The position numbers were made by a program, and so were the translations under genes. A stretch of 64,000 nucleotides of DNA, taken from the NCBI GenBank assembly GCA_044361595.1, contig JBIKIN010000020.1, positions 9,633-73,632 of the forward strand. The letters are read 5' to 3'. Origin of the DNA: Pseudopedobacter sp044361595 (lineage in GTDB: Bacteria > Bacteroidota > Bacteroidia > Sphingobacteriales > Sphingobacteriaceae). Shown piece after piece: positions 8,322 through 15,825 of this stretch; position 1 is the first letter of the stretch; each line of letters begins with the position of its first letter. The notes below the pieces were generated by a model. That model was not told where the DNA came from. It did not search any database and saw only the letters and a program-made list of their open reading frames with translations.

Positions 8322-10670
8322 TTAACTCAGGTTTAAAATTTCTTTAATTAAACCATCACTTTCTGCTTCTAATGCTAAAATATCGGCACTTACTTCTTCT
8401 AAAGAGCGTAAAGGCTTATGCTGGTAAAAGTATTTGTTAAAAGAAACTTCGTAACCTATTTTGGTGGATTCTAAATTAATCCAAGCTTCTGCTACATGGG
8501 GTTTTACTTCTTTTAAAAAGTACTGATGTATGTTTTCTTTAAGGGGTACATTCTCCGAATCACGCAAATCGCTTTCGGTTTCGTATTGTAAATACTCTCC
8601 TTTTTTTGCAGTGGCGTAATAGCCATAATCAGCCAGTTCGTTTTCTGTACAACCTAAATGAGCTAATAAATTTTCTAGCTTGTCGCCTTGAAGTTTAGTA
8701 ATACCTTTTTCTACTTTTTCAGCATTAGCATCATACCAGCTGATGGCATTTAAAATGGCGTTCTTTTCTGAGGAAGAAATTTTAGACTTATTTTCTTTTA
8801 AAGCCTCATTTACGAGTTTCATAAACTCGTTAAAATTGCTGTATTCATCAGTTCCTATTTCTTGCATCAAGCTTTCTGCAATGGTCATCAGGTCTATTCC
8901 TTTTTGCCAAGTATTTGCACTGCATAAAGCTTTAATTTGTTTGGCATTAAGATTTAATTCGTTTTTATCGCACCAATCTTGTATCTCTTTTTCGTGGCTT
9001 TTTAAATCGGTGTAAACCAAATCGCCATATTCTTGATAGGCCCATTCCATCGCTTCGCGTAAAGATTTATCAAAACGTAATTCTGCTATTTTCTCTTTGG
9101 TAAATTGTGCTTTTAAACGTTTTGGCCTTTCTATACTTACTTTGTAATAACCAAAATCGCTGTTATCAAATAATTTGGAAGCAATACCTTCATCGCCTGT
9201 TCTTTCTACCGCTTGCATTTCCTCATACACATTTACAATCTCGCGGATATGCTCTGGTGCAAACTCACAGTTTTTGTTTCCTAAATTTTTACGCAGTTTA
9301 CGGTACAATTGTCCAGCATCTATCAATTGCACTTTGCCTTTACGATTTTGCTTTTTATGGTTAGATAATAACCAGATATAGGTGGTAATGCCTGTATTGT
9401 AAAAAAGGTTATTGGGCATTTGGATGATGGCTTCTAACCAATCGTTCTCTATAATGTATCTTCTGATATTGCTTTCTCCACCGCCAGCATCGCCTGTGAA
9501 TAAACTAGAACCATTATGTACCGAAGCAATACGAGAACCAGTAGGACTTTGATCGAGCGGTTTCATTTTGCTTACCATTTCCATCAAGAACAATAATTGC
9601 CCGTCTGATGAACGTGGCGTAGCATCTGCATCTTCTTCTTCGCCCCAATAGTTTTTTAGTTTAATTTGAAAACGAGGGTCGATGATGTCTTTACCATCTT
9701 TAATATATTTTTGCTCACTCGCCCATGATTTTCCATAAGGCGGATTAGATAACATAAAATTGAAATTCTTTCCTGCAAATTCATCGGTACTTAAAGTAGA
9801 ACCCACACGAATATTTTCGGGGTCGTTCCCTTTAATCATCATATCTGATTTGCAGATGGCATAGGTTTCATCATTAATTTCTTTACCAAATAGATGAACA
9901 TCGCCTTTGGCATTGATGATGCCTTCTTCATCTTTAATGAAATTCTGAGATTCGGTCAACATCCCACCAGAACCACAAGCAGGGTCGTAAATGGTCATGA
10001 CTGGAGGGAGTTCATTTTTGATAGGTTCAAAAACCAAATGAGTCATTAAATCAATAACTTCTCTTGGGGTAAAATGCTCTCCAGCTTCTTCGTTATTCTC
10101 CTCGTTAAATTTGCGAATTAGCTCTTCGAAAACGTATCCCATTCCCAAATTACTTAGGGGAGCTAGTTTTCTGCCATCAGGGTCTAATTTATCAAAGGGT
10201 GTTAAGTTGATTTTAGGTGAAGTGAATTTCTCTAAAACATCTAAAAGCACATCTTTTTGTGCCATGTGCCTCACTTGGCTTTTCAATTTAAACTTCTCTA
10301 TAATTTCTTTTACGTTATCACTAAAGCCGTTTAAATAATCTTCTACATTGGCTTGCAGAATTTGCTGGTTGTTAGTGGCTGTATCGTGTAAGCGTTGTAA
10401 AGTCCATTCGCTAGTATTATAGAAAACATAACCAGATGCTGTTTTTAATCCGCTGGTGTCCCACTCTAAAAACTTAGCTTCATCTCTTTGGAAAGCTAAC
10501 TCTTCCATTACTGCGTCTTTGGTAGGTTCTAAAAGAGCATCTAATCTGCGTAATACGGTCATTGGCAATATTACATCGCGGTATTTTCCACGAACGTAAA
10601 CGTCTCGTAGGCAATCATCGGCAATTGACCATATAAAAGACACTAACTTATTATGTGCAGCTTGATTCAT
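8322..10670 (-). CDS. hsdM: Type I restriction-modification DNA methyltransferase, M subunit
   Basis: HsdM transfers a methyl group from SAM to adenine N6 within the HsdS-defined target. The N-terminal HsdM_N helical domain (IADDCLRDVYVRGKYRDVIL) is followed by the SAM-binding motif I DPACGSGGM (about residue 228-237) and the N6-adenine motif IV SNPPYG (about 308-313). The protein has 782 residues, longer than the ~500-residue E. coli type; the extra C-terminal region, with LRFDKSLREAMEWAYQEYG, is common in the Bacteroidota form. It is the first gene of the five-gene minus-strand operon, preceded by an AT-rich leader. No defect is seen. Confidence 0.95.
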   Translation of the reverse strand: MNQAAHNKLVSFIWSIADDCLRDVYVRGKYRDVILPMTVLRRLDALLEPTKDAVMEELAFQRDEAKFLEWDTSGLKTASGYVFYNTSEWTLQRLHDTATNNQQILQANVEDYLNGFSDNVKEIIEKFKLKSQVRHMAQKDVLLDVLEKFTSPKINLTPFDKLDPDGRKLAPLSNLGMGYVFEELIRKFNEENNEEAGEHFTPREVIDLMTHLVFEPIKNELPPVMTIYDPACGSGGMLTESQNFIKDEEGIINAKGDVHLFGKEINDETYAICKSDMMIKGNDPENIRVGSTLSTDEFAGKNFNFMLSNPPYGKSWASEQKYIKDGKDIIDPRFQIKLKNYWGEEEDADATPRSSDGQLLFLMEMVSKMKPLDQSPTGSRIASVHNGSSLFTGDAGGGESNIRRYIIENDWLEAIIQMPNNLFYNTGITTYIWLLSNHKKQNRKGKVQLIDAGQLYRKLRKNLGNKNCEFAPEHIREIVNVYEEMQAVERTGDEGIASKLFDNSDFGYYKVSIERPKRLKAQFTKEKIAELRFDKSLREAMEWAYQEYGDLVYTDLKSHEKEIQDWCDKNELNLNAKQIKALCSANTWQKGIDLMTIAESLMQEIGTDEYSNFNEFMKLVNEALKENKSKISSSEKNAILNAISWYDANAEKVEKGITKLQGDKLENLLAHLGCTENELADYGYYATAKKGEYLQYETESDLRDSENVPLKENIHQYFLKEVKPHVAEAWINLESTKIGYEVSFNKYFYQHKPLRSLEEVSADILALEAESDGLIKEILNLS

Positions 10671-10976
10671 TAAGGCTTGATTAATAATTTATTGTAGAAT
10701 GATAAATAGGAAAAACAATGTTTTTAAATATGATAATAATTATCTGTAAATGAAAAATAAAATTTGATTTTGATTGAAATTTTTAAATAATACTTAGCCA
10801 TGTCTTGTCCTAAAATTAGGTTAGTACCAAGCTTTTGTTTGCAACAGGGATGGTAGGTAAAATTTTGCAAAAATTTGTGCGTAGCACCAAAGCGATTGCG
10901 GCGTACCGCACAGCCCGGCTGTTGCCATTATTAAATTGAATGGGAAGTGGGGAATAGCGAGAGATGTTTTGATTTA
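10671..10976. other. AT-rich spacer upstream of hsdM
   Basis: Gene-free stretch of about 300 bases. The part next to hsdM (10671-10800) is very AT-rich and presumably holds the operon promoter on the minus strand, but I see no clear TAnnTTTG box there. Bases 10850-10930 are more GC-rich (CAAAGCGATTGCGGCG) and look like degraded repeat. A short open frame at 10816-11013 on the minus strand runs through the repeats and is not called. Confidence 0.5.
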
Positions 10977-11200
10977 CCTCCCCCAGCCCCCTCCAGAGGG
11001 GGACACCTTGCAAATTGGTTAGAAAGTGTTGTAAACTTATTTTAAGTAAAGATTAACAGAATAACCTCCGCCAGCCCCCTCCAGAGGGAGAAACTTTGCA
11101 AATGGGTTGGAAATGGTTGTAAAATTATTTTAAGTGGAGATGAACTGAATAACCTCCCCCTGCCCCCTCCAGAGGGGGATACCTTGCAAATGGGTTAAGA
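10977..11200. repeat. Three tandem copies of an 88-base repeat
   Basis: Units begin at 10977, 11065 and 11153, an exact period of 88 bases; the third copy is cut after about 48 bases near the mnmE stop. Each starts with CCTCCNCCNGCCCCCTCCAG followed by AGGGGG, an internal hairpin (CCCCCTC/GAGGGGG), then CTTTGCAAATGGGTT and an AT-rich tail. The copies differ at a number of positions. The array lies downstream of mnmE on its transcribed strand. The hairpins may act in termination or mRNA end protection; this is inference. Confidence 0.85.
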
Positions 11201-11210
11201 AGTTATTTAG

Positions 11211-12575
11211 CTATTTACCGATGCAGAATTTAGAAAAAATATTTTCCAATAAATCATCGGTAGTTACTACACCTACAATTTCGCCAAGGTAATGTAAAGC
11301 TTGCTTGATATCTAATGCTAAAAAATCGGATGTGATAGGATTGTCTATTCCATAAAGAACACGGTTTAACGCTTCTTGGGTGTTTTGTAAGGCTTCTAAA
11401 TGGCGAATATTGCTAATCACCACTTCGTTAGTATTTAACGAATTTAAATTAACTGTATGTAGCAAAGCGTTTTCTAAAGTATCTAAGCCTTGTTTTTCTT
11501 TAGCCGAAATTTGAATAATTTCTTTGTTATCATTTTCTAACGGATGGATATCTACTTTATTAGAAACAACAATTAAACTGCTATTATTTTGCTGAGTTAC
11601 CGTTTTAATTTCGGTAATAATGGTTTCTAATTCGTCTAGAGAAGTTTCTGAAGGGTCGAATAGATACATCACTACAGCAGAAGTTTTGATTTTTTCAAAA
11701 GTACGCTCCACTCCTTTCGCTTCAATAATATCCTGAGTTTCCCTAATTCCTGCGGTATCTATAAACCTAAAACTAATACCTTGAATATTAATTTCGTCTT
11801 CAATAGTATCTCGGGTTGTACCTGCAATTTCTGATACAATGGCTCTTTCTTCGTTTAATAAGGCATTTAATAAAGTGGATTTACCTACATTAGGTTTACC
11901 AGCTATAACTACGGGCACACCATTTTTAATGACATTACCTAAATCGAAAGATTTGATGAGATTGGAGATAATAGATTTGAGATTGGAGATTAATCGTCTC
12001 AAATCTTCTCTGTTTGCAAACTCAACGTCTTCTTCACCAAAATCGAGTTCTAACTCTATCATGGATGCAAAGTGTATCAACTGTTCTCTCAAGACTTTTA
12101 GCTCGTTAGAAAAGCCACCTCTCATTTGCGATAATGCTAATTGATGTGAGGATTGGGAGTTAGAGGCAATTAAATCTGCAACAGCCTCAGCCTGAGATAA
12201 ATCTAAGCCTCCATTTAAAAAGGCTCTTAAAGTATATTCACCGGGTTTGGCAAGCCTTGCTCCTTTATTAATCAACAACTTAATAATGGAATTTATGATA
12301 TATTTAGAGCCATGGCAGCTTATTTCTACCACATTTTCTTTAGTGTATGATTTTGGCGCAACAAATAAAGAAATTAAGACTTCATCTATAATCTTATCAT
12401 CTTCCCTTATGGTGCCAAAATGAATGGTATGAGATTCTTGTTGTTCTAAATTTTTCCCCTTAAAAACCGAATTAATAATACGAATTGCATCAGGACCAGA
12501 AAGCCTAATCACACCTATAGCTCCTATTCCACTTGGTGTGGCTAAAGCAACTATGGTATCTTCTTGGTGTGTCAT
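11211..12575 (-). CDS. mnmE: tRNA uridine-5-carboxymethylaminomethyl modification GTPase
   Basis: MnmE works with MnmG to install the cmnm5 group on U34 of certain tRNAs. The protein has 454 residues, standard length. The N-terminal tetrahydrofolate-binding domain starts TIVALATPSGIGAIGVIRLSG. A GTPase domain is inserted in the helical domain: G1 GKPNVGKS (about 225), G2/G3 region GTTRDTIED and DTAGIRET, G4 NKVD. The C-terminus ends in CIGK, which carries the conserved family cysteine. A repeat-rich spacer separates it from the E2 gene upstream, so it may have its own promoter. Confidence 0.97.
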   Translation of the reverse strand: MTHQEDTIVALATPSGIGAIGVIRLSGPDAIRIINSVFKGKNLEQQESHTIHFGTIREDDKIIDEVLISLFVAPKSYTKENVVEISCHGSKYIINSIIKLLINKGARLAKPGEYTLRAFLNGGLDLSQAEAVADLIASNSQSSHQLALSQMRGGFSNELKVLREQLIHFASMIELELDFGEEDVEFANREDLRRLISNLKSIISNLIKSFDLGNVIKNGVPVVIAGKPNVGKSTLLNALLNEERAIVSEIAGTTRDTIEDEINIQGISFRFIDTAGIRETQDIIEAKGVERTFEKIKTSAVVMYLFDPSETSLDELETIITEIKTVTQQNNSSLIVVSNKVDIHPLENDNKEIIQISAKEKQGLDTLENALLHTVNLNSLNTNEVVISNIRHLEALQNTQEALNRVLYGIDNPITSDFLALDIKQALHYLGEIVGVVTTDDLLENIFSKFCIGK

Positions 12576-12587
12576 CTTTTGTGTTTA

Positions 12588-12902
12588 TTAGTAAGCAGTT
12601 GCCTTTTTAATGTATTAGTTGTAAGCGGTAATCGGTTGCCTTTTTAATGTATTAGTTGTAAGCGGTAATCGGTTGCCTTGTGTTTTGGGTTAGTTGTAAT
12701 CGGTAATCAGTTGCTTGTGTTGTGGGTTAGTTGTAATCGGTAATCGGTTGGTTGTGGGTTAGTTGTAATCGGTATTTATTAGTTTATAAATAATTATTCT
12801 TAAATAAATTCTAAAAATACCGATTAATAATCGCTACGTCAAAAAGTACCGATTACCGATTTCTAAGTCCACGCCTCAAAAAGTACCGATTAACGAGAAC
12901 CG
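12588..12902. repeat. Tandem AATCGGT repeats facing inverted ACCGATT repeats
   Basis: Bases 12588-12780 hold about five copies of a ~32-38 base unit with the core AGTTGTAATCGGTAATCGGT followed by a T/G-rich tail. Bases 12816-12902 hold three copies of the complementary motif (GTACCGATTACCGATT, best at 12847-12862). The two arms could pair over 16 or more bases around an AT-rich centre near 12785-12815. A second locus with the same vocabulary lies at 51595-51835. The element sits between the E2 stop and the mnmE start, both on the minus strand. It encodes no protein that I can see. Confidence 0.85.
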
Positions 12903-12907
12903 TAAAA

Positions 12908-14275
12908 CTAAATCTCTCTATTGATATCCCAAGCTTCCAAATAATCGGCAACCTTACGTACAAACATGCCCCCTAAAGAACCATCAACCACTCTATGATC
13001 ATAAGAAAGCGAAAGATACATCATGTGTCTTATGGCTATAACATCGCCATGCTCTGTTTCTAAAACAGCTGGCTTCTTTTTAATAGCACCTACCGCTAAA
13101 ATTGCCGCTTGTGGCTGATTAATAATTGGAGTTCCCATCACGTTACCAAAAGTACCTACGTTGGTTAAAGTAAAGGTTCCGCCTTGTACCTCGTCTGGTT
13201 GTAACTTATTAGCTCTAGCTCTGTTAGCTAAATCATTTACAGCTTTGGTTAATCCTACCAAGTTAAACTGATCGGCACTTTTTATTACCGGTACAATTAA
13301 ATTGCCGCTTGGTAAAGCTGCTGCCATACCTATATTGATGTCTTTTTTCTTGATAATTTGAGTGCCTTTTACCTGTACGTTAATCATAGGTAAATCTTTA
13401 ATGGCCTTGGCAACAGCTTCTACAAAAATTGGTGTAAAAGTAATTTTTTCACCTTCGCGTTTTTCAAAAGAACTTTTTACTTTATTGCGCCACAAAACCA
13501 TATTGGTCACATCGGCTTCTACAAAAGAAGTTACATGTGGACTAGTGTGCTTACTGTTCACCATGTGCTCGGCAATCAATTTGCGCATTCTGTCCATTTC
13601 TATAATCTCATCACCACCGCTAGAATAAACCGGAGCAGCTTTTACTGCTGGTTGTGGTGTGGCTTGAGGAGCAACAACTTTAACATCTTCTTTTACAACT
13701 GGAGTTTCAATAATTTCTTTAACAGGTTCACTTACTGTATTTTGAACTGTTTTATTTGAATTTACACTATCACTAATGTAATTTAATAAATCATCTTTAG
13801 TAACCCTTCCATCAGCGCCTGAGCCTTTAATTTGATCTAACTCGGCAACACTAATACCCTCTTCTTGAGCAATGCTTTTTACTAATGGCGAGTAAAATCT
13901 ATCTGATGAAGAAAAATCTTGTGGTGTTTCTATTTTACTGGTAACTTCTACTTCGGGCACAAATGGAACTTCTACTTTCTCTTCAACTTGTTCAACTTCG
14001 GCAGTTACAACAGGAGCCGATACCTGCTCAGCACCTCCAATTTCTATAATGGCAATAACATCACCTACTTGCGCAACTTCATCTTCCTTAAAAAGTTGCT
14101 GTACTAATCTACCTTCTACCGGAGACGGCACTTCACTATCAACCTTATCTGTAGCAATTTCTAAAACAGAATCATCAACATCTATCTTATCTCCCACGTT
14201 TTTTTGCCATTTAATAATAGTTGCTTCAGCAACACTCTCCCCCATTTTAGGTAGTAAAAGCTCGTATAATGCCAT
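12908..14275 (-). CDS. 2-oxo acid dehydrogenase complex E2 (dihydrolipoamide acyltransferase)
   Basis: E2 core enzyme of a 2-oxo acid dehydrogenase complex; it passes acyl groups from the lipoyl arm to CoA. 455 residues: lipoyl domain at 1-80 with the lipoylated lysine K44 in EIATDKVDSEVPSP; a linker; the E1/E3-binding domain at about 130-165 (SPLVKSIAQEEGISVAELDQ); a second linker rich in V/P/A; and the catalytic domain ending with the active-site DHRVVDGSLGG (His about 427). The substrate (pyruvate or branched-chain 2-oxo acid) cannot be settled from this gene, since no E1 is next to it. A TAATTTTG box lies upstream. The neighbouring mnmE is probably transcribed separately. Confidence 0.93.
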   Translation of the reverse strand: MALYELLLPKMGESVAEATIIKWQKNVGDKIDVDDSVLEIATDKVDSEVPSPVEGRLVQQLFKEDEVAQVGDVIAIIEIGGAEQVSAPVVTAEVEQVEEKVEVPFVPEVEVTSKIETPQDFSSSDRFYSPLVKSIAQEEGISVAELDQIKGSGADGRVTKDDLLNYISDSVNSNKTVQNTVSEPVKEIIETPVVKEDVKVVAPQATPQPAVKAAPVYSSGGDEIIEMDRMRKLIAEHMVNSKHTSPHVTSFVEADVTNMVLWRNKVKSSFEKREGEKITFTPIFVEAVAKAIKDLPMINVQVKGTQIIKKKDINIGMAAALPSGNLIVPVIKSADQFNLVGLTKAVNDLANRARANKLQPDEVQGGTFTLTNVGTFGNVMGTPIINQPQAAILAVGAIKKKPAVLETEHGDVIAIRHMMYLSLSYDHRVVDGSLGGMFVRKVADYLEAWDINREI

Positions 14276-14297
14276 GTAATTTTTTTTATAATATTTA

Positions 14298-14305
14298 CAA
14301 AATTA
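14298..14305 (-). promoter_or_regulatory. Bacteroidota -7 box (TAATTTTG) for the E2 gene
   Basis: On the minus strand TAATTTTG matches the Bacteroidota -7 consensus TAnnTTTG and lies 22 bases before the E2 start codon. No convincing TTG -33 element was seen. The call rests on a short motif. Confidence 0.4.
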
Positions 14306-14337
14306 GTAATATATCCGTTTTCTTAGTTAATTATCAT

Positions 14338-14470
14338 ATTTATTTGGGCGTTACCCCCGCAAAAAGAGCGGCGGTCATGCTGTTACAGGGTGCACTTCGC
14401 TCCCGCCCTGCGGGCTATTTTTTTCCCTTCGCAATGCCTTTGGCACAAAAATACCTTACACATCATTAAC
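14338..14470. repeat. Dispersed GGGCGTTAC-type intergenic element
   Basis: GC-rich island in an AT-rich spacer, starting GGGCGTTACCCCCGCAAAAA and continuing with CGCTCCCGCCCTGCGGGC, which contains a CCCGC/GCGGG hairpin. A related element in opposite orientation lies at 26380-26497 (GCGGGCTAACGCC at its end). It lies between the starts/ends of the E2 and cinA genes with no gene of its own. It appears to be one of the repeat families scattered through Sphingobacteriaceae genomes. Confidence 0.55.
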
Positions 14471-14572
14471 GCAGAAAATGTCTTTAAACAAAAATTATTG
14501 TTTATCTCAAAATTATCTCCTGCAAGTGTGATGTTTAACTGCCAAAAAGCGGTTCAACATGACAAACAAATA

Positions 14573-15823
14573 TTATTTTAAATTATTCTTTAACAATCTA
14601 AAAAGTAGATTTAAAGCCGCCATAACAGTTCTTTCTATATTTTGAGCTCTTTTATTACCAAAGTTAAATTGCTTACAAACAACTTCGTTTTTATTCGCTA
14701 CGGCTATCCAAATTGTACCCACAGGTTTTTCTGCGCTTCCACCATCTGGCCCAGCAATACCACTTACAGCAACACTATAATCGCTATTAAAGTTTTGAAG
14801 CGCACCTTTTGCCATTTCTTTTACGGTTTGTTCGCTTACAGCGCCAAATTGAGCTAAAGTAGTTTTGTTTACGCCTAATAATTTCATTTTTAAATCATTA
14901 GAATAAACTACTCCACCACCTAAAAACACTGCCGAACAGCCCGGATGTTGCGTAATAATAGATGAAATAGCTCCACCTGTACAGCTTTCGGCCACGCTTA
15001 AGGTAAGCTGATTATCTTTCATCAGGTTTAATATCACTTTTTCTATTGGAATATCTTCCCTTGCAACCCAATGATCTGGTATTTGAGCTAGAATCTCTTC
15101 ACAATATTGGTTAATTTCTGCTTTTACAAAATCATTGGCGTAAGCAATACTACTTAATCTTAATCTAACAGTTCCTAATTTAGGTAAATAGGCTAATTTA
15201 ATGTGTGAAGGTAGTTTATCCTCTATGTCTTTAATGGTTTCTGCTAAGAAAGACTCTCCTACACCTGCGGTTAAAATGGTTTGATGATAAACGGCTGGCA
15301 AATTAAACTCTGCTTTTATCAGTGGAATTACTTTGCTAGTCATTAAATTCATCATCTCGTAAGGTACACCAGGCATCGATACAAAAATCTTTTTGTTTTT
15401 TCTAAATAGCATACAAGGTGCAGTACCTTGTTCATTTAATAACACTTCGCAATTATCGGGAACGTAAGCTTGCTGGATATTTACCTCTAATAATGGGGCT
15501 TTGTATCTTGCAAATATTTTCTCAACCACATCTAAAGTAGGCTGGTGTAAAACCATTGCTTTACTTCCAAAATAAATTGACATGGTTTTTTTGGTGATAT
15601 CGTCTTTAGTTGGACCTAAACCGCCAGTAACTAATATGATATCAGCTCGTTCTTCTGCCTCGGCAAAAGCCTTTAAAATATGATTTGCATCATCAGAAAC
15701 AGAAGTGATTTGCTTGACGTTAATTCCAATTTGATTGAGTTGGCTAGCCATCCAAGCTGAATTGGTATCTACAATCTGACCAATTAATATTTCATCGCCA
15801 ATGGTAATTAGTTCTGCTAACAT
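14573..15823 (-). CDS. cinA: CinA family nicotinamide-nucleotide amidohydrolase / MoaB-like protein
   Basis: CinA proteins combine an N-terminal molybdopterin-binding (MoCF/COG1058) domain with a C-terminal NMN deamidase used in pyridine nucleotide salvage. 416 residues, the normal two-domain length. N-terminal: ELITIGDEILIGQIVDTNS and VTGGLGPTKDDITK. C-terminal: LSVAESCTGGAISS and SGIAGPDGGSAEKPVGT, both family hallmarks. The start at 15823 lies 2 bases after the stop of the lptD-like gene, so the two are probably cotranscribed. No defect is seen. Confidence 0.94.
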   Translation of the reverse strand: MLAELITIGDEILIGQIVDTNSAWMASQLNQIGINVKQITSVSDDANHILKAFAEAEERADIILVTGGLGPTKDDITKKTMSIYFGSKAMVLHQPTLDVVEKIFARYKAPLLEVNIQQAYVPDNCEVLLNEQGTAPCMLFRKNKKIFVSMPGVPYEMMNLMTSKVIPLIKAEFNLPAVYHQTILTAGVGESFLAETIKDIEDKLPSHIKLAYLPKLGTVRLRLSSIAYANDFVKAEINQYCEEILAQIPDHWVAREDIPIEKVILNLMKDNQLTLSVAESCTGGAISSIITQHPGCSAVFLGGGVVYSNDLKMKLLGVNKTTLAQFGAVSEQTVKEMAKGALQNFNSDYSVAVSGIAGPDGGSAEKPVGTIWIAVANKNEVVCKQFNFGNKRAQNIERTVMAALNLLFRLLKNNLK

Positions 15824-15825
15824 AT

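Noticed and set aside
10816..11013. 65-codon minus-strand frame
   Set aside because: Runs through the 88-base repeats and low-complexity spacer; no protein-like conservation is visible.
12588..12780. Possible CRISPR array
   Set aside because: Units follow each other directly with no unique spacers of constant length, and no cas genes are present.
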